From positions 1 through 64,000 of the forward strand of contig NZ_AFPO01000013.1 of the NCBI RefSeq assembly GCF_000218785.1: DNA of 64,000 nucleotides. Reading direction: 5' to 3'. The notes under the pieces were generated by a model that saw only the letters and a program-made list of their open reading frames with translations, ran no database searches and had not been told where the DNA came from. This stretch comes from Idiomarina sp. A28L. GTDB taxonomy: Bacteria; Pseudomonadota; Gammaproteobacteria; Enterobacterales; Alteromonadaceae. This document shows, one piece after another, positions 46,654 to 56,336 of this stretch; the first letter of the stretch is position 1; the number at the start of each line of letters is the position of its first letter. A program made the position numbers and the translations under genes.

Positions 46654-47607
46654 CTATAGATAGTTATCTTGCTCCTCACCTTCTTTCTCAACTTCTGGCG
46701 GCATTAAATCGTCGCGTGAAATACCCATAGCTAATACTAACGTACTGCGAGTAAATACGGATGAATAAGTACCTACGATAACACCCATCGATAAAGCCAC
46801 GGCAAAACCAAATATCATCTGGCCACCGAAGAACATGAGTACTAACAAAACTAAAAGTGTTGTCAGTGATGTTACTAACGTACGGCTCAGAGTTTGGCTT
46901 AACGATATATCGATAACTTCTTCCGGAGTATTTTTGCGAAGTTTTCGGAAGTTTTCCCGAATCCTATCGGCAACAACAATACTATCGTTTAGGGAGTAAC
47001 CTATCACCGCCAGCAATGCAGCCAAGATGGTTAAATCTACCTGCATTTGTAGGAGCGAGAATACACCCAAGATTAAAATAACATCTTGTGCCAAACCGGC
47101 TACCGCACTGAGTGCTAAGCGCCACTCAAAGCGGAACGATACGTATACTAAGATACAGATAAGCGCCACGAGCATCGCCAACCCGCCAGCTTCAGCAAGT
47201 TCTTCACCTACTTGCGGGCCAACAAATTCAACGCGGCGAACATCAATGCCACCTTCGATGTTGCGTTGCAACACCGTTAGCAATTCGTTACCGATAGTAT
47301 CCGATGCGGCTTCTTCACGTGGAGGAATACGCACTAATACATCGCGTTGTGTACCGTAGTTTTGCACTACCGCATCACCGAATTCGTTTGCTTCTAGCAC
47401 AGTTCGCAATTCAGCTAAATCAGCTGGCTGCTCAAACCCTACTTCAACCAACGTACCGCCGGTGAAATCTAGGCCCCAGTTGAGTTTATTAACCGCTAAT
47501 GAACCCAACGATAATAAAATTAACACCACACTCAGTATCGTTGTCCATTTATTAATGGACATAAATCGTAAGGGGTTATTCTCATCAATTTTCGTAATCT
47601 GAAACAT
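46654..47607 (-). CDS. secF: Protein translocase subunit SecF
   Basis: A 317-residue six-span membrane protein which with SecD uses the proton gradient to pull exported proteins across. The first span is followed by the periplasmic P1 region. Conserved are GLDFTGGTLVEV, FEWRLALSAVAGLAQDVILILGVFSL, IGYSLNDSIVVADRIREN and the C-terminal FGFAVALSMGVIVGTYSSVF. It is 12 bases after secD. Confidence 0.97.
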   Translation of the reverse strand: MFQITKIDENNPLRFMSINKWTTILSVVLILLSLGSLAVNKLNWGLDFTGGTLVEVGFEQPADLAELRTVLEANEFGDAVVQNYGTQRDVLVRIPPREEAASDTIGNELLTVLQRNIEGGIDVRRVEFVGPQVGEELAEAGGLAMLVALICILVYVSFRFEWRLALSAVAGLAQDVILILGVFSLLQMQVDLTILAALLAVIGYSLNDSIVVADRIRENFRKLRKNTPEEVIDISLSQTLSRTLVTSLTTLLVLLVLMFFGGQMIFGFAVALSMGVIVGTYSSVFTRSTLVLAMGISRDDLMPPEVEKEGEEQDNYL

Positions 47608-47619
47608 GATTCGTTCCCC

Positions 47620-49470
47620 TTATATCGATAGCTTGGTGAGGCGTTTTTGGCGGCCCCAAACTAAGTTAATAACTGCACGAGTACCTGCGATTGCTGTAAA
47701 CATCGAAGTAACGATACCGATAGCAAGAGTTACTGCGAAACCTTTGATTGACCCTGTACCAACTGCAAACAGAATTAGCGCGGTAATGAGCGTTGTAATG
47801 TTCGCATCGGCGATAGTTGAGAACGCATTCTCGTAACCACGCGCAATGGCTTGCTGCGGGCTTCGGCCTTCGAGCAATTCTTCGCGTATCCTCTCGAAGA
47901 TAATAACGTTCGCATCAACAGCCATACCAACTGTGAGTACAATACCCGCCATACCTGGCATGGTTAGCGTAGCGCCAGGAACTAGCGACATAATGCCAAC
48001 GATCATCACCAAGTTGGTTAAGAGTGCTAAATTCGCTACTAAACCGAATTTACGGTAATAAATACCCATAAATAGGAGAACTAGAATAAAGCCAGCAACG
48101 ATAGCCGTTAAACCCGCTTTCACGTTTTCGGCACCAAGGCTTGGGCCTACTGTTCTCTCTTCAACGATTTGAATAGGCGCGATTAGTGCACCCGCACGAA
48201 GCAACAAGGCAAGGTTTTGCGCATCTTGCGCCGAGCCCACACCAGTAATCCGGAAGTTACTACCCAGCACTGCTTGAATCGTAGCTACACTCACTACTTC
48301 TTCAACGCGCTCGAACGCAATCCGGCCCTCGTCAGTTGTTTCACCTGTGGCGATAAATTCAATGAATACCGTTGCCATGGGCTCGCCAACATTGCCACGG
48401 GTAGCTTGTGTCATTAAACGGCCACCTGCGGAATCGAGCGAGATATTTACTTGCGGACGATTACTTTCATCGTAGCCTACACTTGCATCTACAATATGAT
48501 CACCGGTAAGAATAATCTGATTTTGTAGCAGAACCTGCCCACCACCACGCATATCATACAAGCGGCTGCCAAACGGAACTCGCCCAGCCATCGCATCTTG
48601 CAAATCATTTTGCGTATCTTGGAAACGGAATTCTAGCGTAGCTGTTGCGCCTAAAATTTCTTTGGCTCGAGCCGTATCTTGAATGCCCGGCAATTCAACT
48701 ACAATACGATCTTGCCCCTGCCGTTGAATTACCGGCTCAGCCACGCCAAGTTCATCTACCCGATTTCGTAAAATGGTTATGTTTTGGTCGATAGCATTGG
48801 CACGAGTATCTTGTAAGAACTGGTCGGTCATTTCCAAGGTAATGGTGTTTTGCGAAGCATCAGTTCGCAAATCATAGCCTTGGTATTGATTCCGCAACGA
48901 AGTTACTGCACTTTGGTAATCGTCGGCATTACGCAATTCAATAACAACATCATTACCCGATTCTTCAACCCGACGATAACGAACACGCTCATCGCGTAAT
49001 CGATCCCGCACTGACGTAGCCATTTGATCGCGAATTTTCATTAACGCTTCTTCCATGTCCACTTCCATTAAGAAATGAACACCGCCTCTTAAATCAAGGC
49101 CAAGCTTTAATGGTTCACCACCAATAGCCGCTAACCAATCAGGTGTTGCCGGCGCCAAATTTAACGCCACAACATAATTGATGCCAAGTTCTGAAACGAG
49201 CATTTCTCGTGCCGCTAGCTGATCATCGTCCGAATCAACGCGTACTAGAATTTGCCCGCCTTCATACTCAACACCAATTGGCTGAATACCGCCGCGCTCA
49301 AGGGTACGCTCTACTTGTGAGAGCGTATCGAGGGTTACTTCGCCACTTCGGGTTGCAGAAATCTGTACGGCATAATCTTCACCGTAGATATTTGGTAATG
49401 CGTATAGGCCTGCGAATAGCACCACAAACAAAATTACCAGGTTCTTCCACAACGGATATCTGTTTAGCAC
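47620..49470 (-). CDS. secD: Protein translocase subunit SecD
   Basis: A 616-residue partner of SecF (615 in E. coli). One N-terminal span (about 8-26) leads to a large periplasmic P1 domain containing GLDLRGGVHFLMEVD and VVELPGIQDTARA. Five C-terminal spans follow, with GMAVDANVIIFERIREEL and the proton-pathway Asp. It is transcribed yajC-secD-secF. Confidence 0.97.
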   Translation of the reverse strand: MLNRYPLWKNLVILFVVLFAGLYALPNIYGEDYAVQISATRSGEVTLDTLSQVERTLERGGIQPIGVEYEGGQILVRVDSDDDQLAAREMLVSELGINYVVALNLAPATPDWLAAIGGEPLKLGLDLRGGVHFLMEVDMEEALMKIRDQMATSVRDRLRDERVRYRRVEESGNDVVIELRNADDYQSAVTSLRNQYQGYDLRTDASQNTITLEMTDQFLQDTRANAIDQNITILRNRVDELGVAEPVIQRQGQDRIVVELPGIQDTARAKEILGATATLEFRFQDTQNDLQDAMAGRVPFGSRLYDMRGGGQVLLQNQIILTGDHIVDASVGYDESNRPQVNISLDSAGGRLMTQATRGNVGEPMATVFIEFIATGETTDEGRIAFERVEEVVSVATIQAVLGSNFRITGVGSAQDAQNLALLLRAGALIAPIQIVEERTVGPSLGAENVKAGLTAIVAGFILVLLFMGIYYRKFGLVANLALLTNLVMIVGIMSLVPGATLTMPGMAGIVLTVGMAVDANVIIFERIREELLEGRSPQQAIARGYENAFSTIADANITTLITALILFAVGTGSIKGFAVTLAIGIVTSMFTAIAGTRAVINLVWGRQKRLTKLSI

Positions 49471-49497
49471 AAGTCCGTCCTTACAAGATTGAATCGA

Positions 49498-49830
49498 TTA
49501 AAGTGTTTTAATAGTGCCTTTTGGCAACACTGCCGCAACCGCACTTTTCTGCACAGTAACTTCAACGCCTTCAGTAAGGGCAATCACCATGAAATCGTTA
49601 TCTTCAGCTACTTTAACGATTTTCCCGATTAAGCCGCCTTGTAAAAGCACTTCATCAGTTTTCGCTAGCGAAGTAACCAATGATTTATGCTCTTTTACAC
49701 GTTTAGCTTGTGGGCGATAGATTAAGAAATAAAAGATCAAACCGAACAATAGCAACATGATTACTAATGAGAATGTGCCGCCTTGTTGGCCAGCTTCTTG
49801 GGCATAAGCGTTGGCAATTAGAAAATCCAT
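49498..49830 (-). CDS. yajC: Sec translocon accessory protein YajC
   Basis: A 110-residue single-span protein (110 in E. coli) joining SecD and SecF. The membrane segment is about 20-38, followed by YFLIYRPQAKRVKEHKSLV and a small cytoplasmic domain with GGLIGKIVKV. It begins the operon. The tgt and queA genes that usually lie upstream are absent here. Confidence 0.95.
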   Translation of the reverse strand: MDFLIANAYAQEAGQQGGTFSLVIMLLLFGLIFYFLIYRPQAKRVKEHKSLVTSLAKTDEVLLQGGLIGKIVKVAEDNDFMVIALTEGVEVTVQKSAVAAVLPKGTIKTL

Positions 49831-50154
49831 AACTCTTCCTCTTTATATTTAGAATCAATACCTTAACTCGGTATTATTGATTTATAGGGCAAAATTAACG
49901 CTGTATTGTAACTGAACAGGCAAAGAAGCGAAACGTTCGCAACTCACAGATATCGTATCAATAGCGCTAGATATCGCATGCAAACGCAGAAAAACCACGA
50001 TTTACATTAACTATGTTATTCATATGTGGCCGTTTTCGGGTAAAAACAACCTTTTGCCAAACAATTAATTGAATTGTTATACGCTGAACTGAGCTTTTGC
50101 TAAACTCTAGCCATTCAATTTCGCCACATTGCCAGCTTTCGGAGCCCGCTCAAC
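49831..50154. other. Divergent intergenic region yajC / TRIC gene
   Basis: 324 bases between two divergent starts. On the yajC side there is an imperfect hairpin at about 49850-49882 (AATCAATACC facing GGTATTATTGATT). The rest is A+T-rich promoter-like DNA. No gene or RNA is recognisable. Confidence 0.5.
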
Positions 50155-50763
50155 ATGGAATTATCCTTTTATATTGCAGATTTGATGGGAGTGGCTGTGT
50201 TTGCAATTGCGGGCACACTGCTAGCTTTTCGTAAACAGATGGATGGTTTTGGTGTAGTTGTACTTGCATCAGTAACAGCCATTGGTGGCGGTACTACCCG
50301 AGATTTAATTCTCGATGTTCCGGTATTCTGGCTGCACGATGCCACCTACTTTATTGTGATTGGCGCCGCAGCACTTGGCACTATTATTTGGCTACGTTTC
50401 AAAGCTTATATTCCGCTAAACAGGTTATTAATTGCCGATGCGCTCGGTATCGCGTTCTTCACGGTTTTAGGTACTGAAAAGGCATTGCAAGCCGGCGTTA
50501 GCCCAATGGTTGCTATTATTCTTGGTACGATGACAGCAGTGTTTGGCGGGCTGTTACGTGATGTAATGGCGCGCGATATTCCAATGGTGCTGAAAAGTGA
50601 ACTTTATGCCACTACCTGTATTGCTGGGGCTATCGTGTTTGTGGCGCTTTATGATTTCAATCAAAGTATTGCCATGGTTGCGGCCATGCTTACCACGCTC
50701 ATTTTGCGGTTCGGCGCTATTCGCTACCATTGGTCGCTTACCGTGTTTAAAGAGCACCGTTAA
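50155..50763 (+). CDS. TRIC-type cation channel family protein (UPF0126)
   Basis: A 202-residue membrane protein with seven hydrophobic segments in two repeats of three plus one. Each repeat has a glycine-rich kink: AIGGGTTRDLILD (about 42-54) and FGGLLRDVMARDIP (about 127-140). This is the UPF0126/YicG pattern related to trimeric intracellular cation channels. It probably passes K+ or another cation; the physiological role in bacteria is unclear. A hairpin terminator follows. Confidence 0.9.
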   Translation: MELSFYIADLMGVAVFAIAGTLLAFRKQMDGFGVVVLASVTAIGGGTTRDLILDVPVFWLHDATYFIVIGAAALGTIIWLRFKAYIPLNRLLIADALGIAFFTVLGTEKALQAGVSPMVAIILGTMTAVFGGLLRDVMARDIPMVLKSELYATTCIAGAIVFVALYDFNQSIAMVAAMLTTLILRFGAIRYHWSLTVFKEHR

Positions 50764-50765
50764 TA

Positions 50766-50792
50766 AAAGCGGCGCTTGTGCGCCGCTCTTCT
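50766..50792. terminator. Terminator between TRIC gene and TIGR03545 gene
   Basis: AGCGGCGC (50768-50775) and GCGCCGCT (50780-50787) around TTGT, followed by CTTCTC. The stem is strong but the T-run weak; it is shared by convergent genes. Confidence 0.65.
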
Positions 50793-50805
50793 CAAACTCT
50801 GAAAA

Positions 50806-52578
50806 TTAGTTACCGCCTAGTCTACCTCGAAGCGAATCACGCAAGCGATCTTTCAAGATATCGCCTAATTCTAAATCATCAGGTTCAACAGAGAACAAAT
50901 CATTTAACGTTGCATTTTGTTCGCGAGCACCGGCTAATGTGCCCAAGAGCTCTTGCAAACGCGGATCCCAAGTGGCAGTAGCTGCGCTCACGCGCGCTTC
51001 GAGGTCGCGGCGAAGCTCACCAAGTTTTGCATCGGCTTCCGCTGTTAATGCCGCCGTTAAACCTCGTTGAAGTTGCCGGTCAAGATCAGAGCGAATGCTC
51101 AGACCAGGAGCGCGCATATTACCGGAAACACCTACATTTAAATCAAACGCCGTAATGCCTGCAAGCACATCACCTAAGATTTCAGCCCAACGCGCATCAC
51201 CCTGCATTTGCAGGGCCACATCTTGCAAGCGAACTAGGCCACTACCACTTATTTGGCCCGCTTCAACCCCAACCTCACCCTGGGAATTCAAAACCGCACT
51301 GAGCAAACGAGCAACCACGTCATTTTGGGCAAATAAACGTTGTTCTGTTAAGTTAACACCCTGCACCTGCCAACTTTGACTACCCGCAAAACCAGCTAAA
51401 TCACTTAGCGTAAAACGCCCATCAAGTGCTAGTGATTGCCAATATTGCGAGGCGGAAGCGGCCAGCGAGTATGTTGAAGGCGTTCCGCCGATACGATCGT
51501 GCTGCCAAGTTAAATTTTGCCATTCAACACCAATATGCGTGTTAGCAAACTGAATATCTGTTAGCGCTTGTTCAATTAAAAATACTGGGCGCTGCTGGCG
51601 ATCGAAATCAATGTAACGGCCTTCCCAACGGCTTGGCTTAGTTTCATCATCTTCAGAACGGGTTAACATTGGCCCGATAAAATCAAATGCCATAAACGCA
51701 TAATGGCTCCATTGTTCAACAACAGGGCCAAACAAGATTCCACTCACTTCAGTTAAACTATCAGGGTTTAACGTAAGCAAGGAGCGAACGCGGGCAATAT
51801 CTTGCCCTGGAGCTGCCCGGAGTTCAGTTAAATCGGTACGCATAACGGCAACCGCTTGCTCCGAAACCGATACAAATGCTCGAACCGCATCACGATCGGC
51901 TCGCATATCGCTGCGTAATGCTTCTAAATCTCTTCGCAACCGGGCCAACTCTTCAAGCGTACGTGGTCGCGTTTCCGTAATTACTTCCAAGCGCTCTTTA
52001 TATTCATCAAGCGTATCGCTTTCGGGTAAGTTTTCACGAGCGCTTTCAACTGCTGTACGCTGCTGTTTAAAGTTTTCTTGTACTCTTTCCACCAGCATGG
52101 GCGTGCGTATTTCACTGCGTTGTAAAATTTGATCTATCGAAGGAATATCGATGTTTAAATCAGCAAAGGTTTGTCGCCAATCGCGTAGTTCACGCTCAGC
52201 GATATAATCAGCGCGCACTTTGCCCGGTTGCTTGCGGGCAACGCCCATAGCAATGCCTGTCATGCGCAAATCAGTGATATGAATTCGGCCAATTACTGCA
52301 TCCCAAAAATACAATTCAGCAGCTGCAGTATCTGCTTGTAGCCGATTCTGTTTCGGTTGTTCGGGGTCGGTAAATTGAATCTCTTCCATGCTCACAGCAA
52401 ATGGTTGCCAGTTAATTTGTAGTTGCGCAATATTAACTTCCGCACCGTTTGCTCTGGTTAACCCATACTCCAAGCCTGATTTCACCAATGGGCCAGCGAA
52501 TGTACGAATAGTTAGTGCTAACAAACCAACCACAACTACAAAGGTAATCAACCCCGGCCAGCGAATAATGTTTTTCAT
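50806..52578 (-). CDS. TIGR03545 family AsmA-like envelope protein
   Basis: A 590-residue protein anchored by one N-terminal membrane segment (about 9-28). The next part (about 40-105) reads like the start of AsmA-type beta-groove proteins (VNIAQLQINWQPFAVSMEEIQFTD). A long helical stretch (about 165-265) of acidic and basic residues follows, and then more beta-rich sequence. Length and pairing with the next gene match the TIGR03545/TIGR03546 couple, whose role is unknown. AsmA-like proteins carry lipids between membranes, so transport is a reasonable guess. Confidence 0.78.
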   Translation of the reverse strand: MKNIIRWPGLITFVVVVGLLALTIRTFAGPLVKSGLEYGLTRANGAEVNIAQLQINWQPFAVSMEEIQFTDPEQPKQNRLQADTAAAELYFWDAVIGRIHITDLRMTGIAMGVARKQPGKVRADYIAERELRDWRQTFADLNIDIPSIDQILQRSEIRTPMLVERVQENFKQQRTAVESARENLPESDTLDEYKERLEVITETRPRTLEELARLRRDLEALRSDMRADRDAVRAFVSVSEQAVAVMRTDLTELRAAPGQDIARVRSLLTLNPDSLTEVSGILFGPVVEQWSHYAFMAFDFIGPMLTRSEDDETKPSRWEGRYIDFDRQQRPVFLIEQALTDIQFANTHIGVEWQNLTWQHDRIGGTPSTYSLAASASQYWQSLALDGRFTLSDLAGFAGSQSWQVQGVNLTEQRLFAQNDVVARLLSAVLNSQGEVGVEAGQISGSGLVRLQDVALQMQGDARWAEILGDVLAGITAFDLNVGVSGNMRAPGLSIRSDLDRQLQRGLTAALTAEADAKLGELRRDLEARVSAATATWDPRLQELLGTLAGAREQNATLNDLFSVEPDDLELGDILKDRLRDSLRGRLGGN

Positions 52579-53099
52579 AGTGAGCCTCCTCGTAAACCGC
52601 TAATCCGTTGGTACACCACGAAAAACTTTGTGCCCTTTATAACTTGCACAAAGCGCAAACGTTCGAACCAAGCTTTCACGCGACCACGATAAGCTACGAT
52701 GAGGTAATAACTAATAAATAACCAAGGTATTGCGAACAATAGCGCGAACACCACACTACCCATCGTTATGGTGTGATTGTATTGCAGTAAACGCGCCAGC
52801 GGGTTTTCGTATAACCCAATCCAAAAGCCCTGCAAGGCCTCGGCTTGCAAAATACTCTCGCCTAAATAATCAAATAGAGGGTCGATTATATATGCGATAC
52901 CCGAGAAAATAATAAACGCAACAATAAAGCCAGTAAGGTTAATGCGTAACGAAAGCGCCAAAAAGAGAATCAGTATATTGTGCAAGCTAAATAAAGGCGT
53001 GAGCCCGAGAAACATTCCTAGCACAAATGCCCAAGCAAGCGCCCAAGGGCTTGTTTCCGCATTCAATGCCTTCAATAACTTTGCTAATAACGTAATCAT
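52575..53099 (-). CDS. TIGR03546 family membrane protein (DUF2062-like)
   Basis: A 174-residue protein with about four membrane segments: 20-40, 45-65, 68-85 and 115-138. Its start LLKALNAETSPWALAWAFVLGMFLGLTPLFSLHN is typical of TIGR03546, related to DUF2062. It overlaps the downstream TIGR03545 gene by four bases, so the two proteins are made together and probably work as one inner-membrane unit. Confidence 0.82.
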   Translation of the reverse strand: MITLLAKLLKALNAETSPWALAWAFVLGMFLGLTPLFSLHNILILFLALSLRINLTGFIVAFIIFSGIAYIIDPLFDYLGESILQAEALQGFWIGLYENPLARLLQYNHTITMGSVVFALLFAIPWLFISYYLIVAYRGRVKAWFERLRFVQVIKGTKFFVVYQRISGLRGGSL

Positions 53100-53136
53100 T
53101 CATGTGCTCCTTTTGATACGCTTTGCGCCACTAACG

Positions 53137-54222
53137 TTATAGCTTAGCACCCAGTTCCTTGGCTAGCTCAGCTGTTTGCGCACTTTTTGCAGAATTGCCT
53201 GCATGCCAGCCGTGTAAGTTCTCTTGTAATAATGAAGTGAGCGCCTGAATATGCTGCTCATCGGCATTTAAACATGGAATATACTCAAATCGTTCACCGC
53301 CGCTTTCCATGAAGTATTCACGGTTTTCCTCACCAATTTCTTCAATTGTTTCCAAACAATCGGAAGAGAAACCCGGGCATACCACTTGCAGTGATTTCAC
53401 TCCTTGTTCAGGCAGTGCTTTCAAGGTCATATCGGTATAGGGCTGCAACCACTCTTCACGGCCAAAACGAGATTGAAAGGTGGTCATGAATTCATTTTTA
53501 TTCAGCCCTAGGTTCTCTGCCACTAAACGCGTGGTTTTATGGCATTCGCAGTGGTAAGGGTCGCCGCGATCAAGATATTTTTTCGGCACCCCATGATAAG
53601 AAAATACCAGCTTATCCGCTCGCCCATTAGTATCCCAGTGCGCACGAATTTTATCGGCCACGGCTTGAATATAAGCCGGATAATCATGGTAATGGCTAAT
53701 AAAGCGTAGATCAGGGAGCCAACGGCGAATCGTAAAATCGTGGCTGATAGCATCAAATGTAGAGGCACTAGTTGAGGCCGAGTATTGCGGGTATAGCGGC
53801 AACACAACTAACTTACGCACCCCTTGTTCTAGCAACTTATCAATGGCGCTATGAATCGAAGGGTTGCCGTAACGCATGCCAAATTCAACAACAACATCGT
53901 TACCATAAATTTCTTCTAATTCAGCACGCACGCCATCGGTTTGTGCTTGCGTGTTAAACAACAACGGTGAACCTTCCTCAGTCCAAACCGTGCTGTACGC
54001 TTCTGCTGAACGGCGCGGCCGAATGCGTAAAATAACGCCATGTAAAATTACTTTCCAGAGCAAGCGCGGAACCTCTACTACACGCGGATCGGAAAGGAAT
54101 TCAGCTAAATATTTTCGTAGTGCTTTTGGCGTTGCAGCATCTGGTGTGCCAAGATTAGTAAGTAGCACGCCAATTTTTGGAACCTGACCATGGCTGAAGT
54201 TCTTAGAGCCTTGAAATTTCAT
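53137..54222 (-). CDS. hemH: Ferrochelatase
   Basis: A 361-residue enzyme inserting Fe2+ into protoporphyrin IX, the last step of protoheme synthesis. Motifs are VLLTNLGTPDAATPKALRKYLAEFLSDPRVVE, the metal-site His in FSYHGVPKKY, HCECHKTT, and VVCPGFSSDCLETIEEIGEENREYF with the catalytic Glu region. Residues 1-15 are an extra polar leader. AAGGAAT precedes ATG. Confidence 0.97.
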   Translation of the reverse strand: MKFQGSKNFSHGQVPKIGVLLTNLGTPDAATPKALRKYLAEFLSDPRVVEVPRLLWKVILHGVILRIRPRRSAEAYSTVWTEEGSPLLFNTQAQTDGVRAELEEIYGNDVVVEFGMRYGNPSIHSAIDKLLEQGVRKLVVLPLYPQYSASTSASTFDAISHDFTIRRWLPDLRFISHYHDYPAYIQAVADKIRAHWDTNGRADKLVFSYHGVPKKYLDRGDPYHCECHKTTRLVAENLGLNKNEFMTTFQSRFGREEWLQPYTDMTLKALPEQGVKSLQVVCPGFSSDCLETIEEIGEENREYFMESGGERFEYIPCLNADEQHIQALTSLLQENLHGWHAGNSAKSAQTAELAKELGAKL

Positions 54223-54282
54223 CTAAAATATTCCTTATAAAGCGCTTGCTAATAACGCAGTTTTCAGCGATAAATCGCCCCG

Positions 54283-54299
54283 ACAAACGCGGCGTTTGT
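54283..54299. promoter_or_regulatory. 17-base palindrome in hemH / RimK-like divergent promoter
   Basis: ACAAACGC and GCGTTTGT with one central G, between two divergent starts. No T-run follows directly, so it may be an operator acting on both genes. The binding protein is unknown. Confidence 0.45.
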
Positions 54300-54320
54300 T
54301 AACTCAGTACAAGGTACACT

Positions 54321-55784
54321 ATGCACAATGCACCCCTAATTATTATTGATGATATAGCAGATTGGCAGCCCTATCATCCAAGCCAATCTATCATCAGTGC
54401 GGCTGATTACATTCAGCAAGCCGGTAAACACCGTGGCCCCATTATCAACCTCTGTGGTGATTTGAGTTATTTATCCACTGGGTATTACGTAAGCCTGCTT
54501 GCTGAAGCTCGCAGCCAGCGCGCCTTGCCATCAGTTTCTGCGATTAACGATCTCGCGAATCTATCGCATTATCAACTATTTCGAAGTGATGATACGAAAA
54601 TATTGAATCGTTTCGTTGCTCAGCATCAACCAGAAAACACAAAGCATGTGCGCTTATTATTATGCTTTGGCCGCACGGCCTATCCAGAGCTTGAAGATCT
54701 CGCTCGGCATACTTTCGAGGCTTATCCGTGCCCATTGCTGGAAGTTGAATTTTCTTTCGAAGGCCGTTGGCATCTCAATGCAATACGTAATAGGGCTCTT
54801 TCGGATCTGAGTGACGATGAACAAACCTTATTTGGCGAATCGTTAGAATATTTCTCGAAGCGAGTTTGGCGTAAAGCGCGAAGCCGGAAAGAGTATCGTT
54901 ATGATATGGCGATTCTTCACGACCCGAATGAACGTATTCCCACCAGTGATAAAAAAGCACTGCAGAAATTTATTCGTGCTGCCCGCGAAAATGATATTGA
55001 TGCGGAGCTTATTACTGCTGCTGATTTTAACCGATTATTAGAATTTGATGCGCTTTTTATTCGTGAAACTACGCGAATAAACCACTATACCTATCATTTT
55101 GCCAAAAAGGCGGAAGCAAATGGTTTGGTGGTAATTGATCACCCAGATTCGATTTTGCGGTGTGCTAATAAGGTATTTCTAAATGAAATGCTGGAAAAAA
55201 ACAAAATACCAAAGCCGCGAACCGAGTTATTGGTAATGGGAAATAACATTGATTATGCAGCTATTGGTGAACGCTTCGGTTACCCGGTAGTTTTGAAAAT
55301 TCCTGATGGTTCATTTTCAATTGGCGTTGAAAAAGCCCGCGATGATGAAGAGTTTCAGCGAGTAGCGGAAGAGCTCTTCTTAACCTCTACTATTTTGTTA
55401 GTGCAAGAGTTTTTGCCTACCGATTTCGATTGGCGAATTGGTGTTATTAACAACCGAGCAATTTACGCCTGCAAATATTTGATGGCGCGCAACCATTGGC
55501 AAATTTACAACCACAGCAGCGAAACTTCGCGCGGAAAAAGCGGCGGCTTCGAGTACTTCGGTGTTCACCAAGTACCAAAAGAAGTGGTGAAAATTGCCTT
55601 ACAAGCTACACGCCTCGTTGGCGATGGCTTGTATGGTGTGGATATTAAAGAAACCACGAATGGCCCGGTTATTATTGAAATCAACGATAACCCTTCTATC
55701 GATAGTGGTGTTGAAGATGGGTATTTAGGTGATGAGCTATATCGAATAATTATGGACGATTTCTTACGCCGTATTGAAGATTAA
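54321..55784 (+). CDS. RimK-like ATP-grasp ligase with N-terminal RLAN domain
   Basis: A 487-residue protein. The N-terminal 200 residues match the RimK-like ATP-grasp N-terminal (RLAN) region (INLCGDLSYLSTGYYVSLLAEARSQRALP). The ATP-grasp core follows: LRCANKVFLNEMLEKNKIPKPRT, the nucleotide-binding VLKIPDGSFSIGV, VQEFLPTDFDWRIGVI and the metal-binding GVDIKETTNGPVIIEINDNPSIDSG. It probably joins an amino acid or peptide to a protein or small molecule through an acyl phosphate; the substrate is unknown. It is nine bases from the GNAT gene, and the two are often neighbours in gammaproteobacteria. Confidence 0.9.
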   Translation: MHNAPLIIIDDIADWQPYHPSQSIISAADYIQQAGKHRGPIINLCGDLSYLSTGYYVSLLAEARSQRALPSVSAINDLANLSHYQLFRSDDTKILNRFVAQHQPENTKHVRLLLCFGRTAYPELEDLARHTFEAYPCPLLEVEFSFEGRWHLNAIRNRALSDLSDDEQTLFGESLEYFSKRVWRKARSRKEYRYDMAILHDPNERIPTSDKKALQKFIRAARENDIDAELITAADFNRLLEFDALFIRETTRINHYTYHFAKKAEANGLVVIDHPDSILRCANKVFLNEMLEKNKIPKPRTELLVMGNNIDYAAIGERFGYPVVLKIPDGSFSIGVEKARDDEEFQRVAEELFLTSTILLVQEFLPTDFDWRIGVINNRAIYACKYLMARNHWQIYNHSSETSRGKSGGFEYFGVHQVPKEVVKIALQATRLVGDGLYGVDIKETTNGPVIIEINDNPSIDSGVEDGYLGDELYRIIMDDFLRRIED

Positions 55785-55793
55785 GGCAAAAAT

Positions 55794-56246
55794 ATGAGCT
55801 TTCGTATTAGGCGCGCTACTTCAAAGGATTTAGATGCATTAGTAGCGTTAGAAAATAGTTCTTTTAGTTACGATCAAATTGGCCGCCGTTCCTTTGCACA
55901 TCTATTGAAACAGCGTAGTTCGTTGCTTTGGTGTGCCGAATTTGAGAATAGGGTTATCGGCTACGCTATTATTCTAACGCGAAAAAATAGTCAAAAATGG
56001 CGTATCTACTCGATTGCAATAGCACCCGAAGCTCGAGGGCAAGGCCTCGGTAGAGCGCTTATGGCCGAAGTATTCAAAAGTGCCGAAGCCGCTTCGGTTG
56101 CCGCGTTTTCACTTGAGGTAAAATGTGAGAACAAAGGTGCTATTGAGCTCTACAGGCAGTTAGGCTTCGAGGTAATCGATGTTCTGCTCGGATATTATTC
56201 CGATGGCACCGATGGCTATCGAATGCAATTAACCTTATCAGCATAA
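55794..56246 (+). CDS. GNAT family N-acetyltransferase
   Basis: A 150-residue GNAT protein. The acetyl-CoA pyrophosphate loop is RGQGLGRALM (about 82-91), preceded by the strand IYSIAIAPEA. The final LEVKCENKGAIELYRQLGFEV is the RimI-like substrate side. The RimI resemblance suggests N-terminal or small amine acetylation, but the target is not deducible. It is co-transcribed with the RimK-like ligase. Confidence 0.9.
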   Translation: MSFRIRRATSKDLDALVALENSSFSYDQIGRRSFAHLLKQRSSLLWCAEFENRVIGYAIILTRKNSQKWRIYSIAIAPEARGQGLGRALMAEVFKSAEAASVAAFSLEVKCENKGAIELYRQLGFEVIDVLLGYYSDGTDGYRMQLTLSA

Positions 56247-56336
56247 CGGTAGGAACACGCTGGGGTGATCATTTGCGCAAACCCCAGCGTATCCGCTATT
56301 CTGTTAATCTAATTCATCTGCAGCAACGGAGTACTG

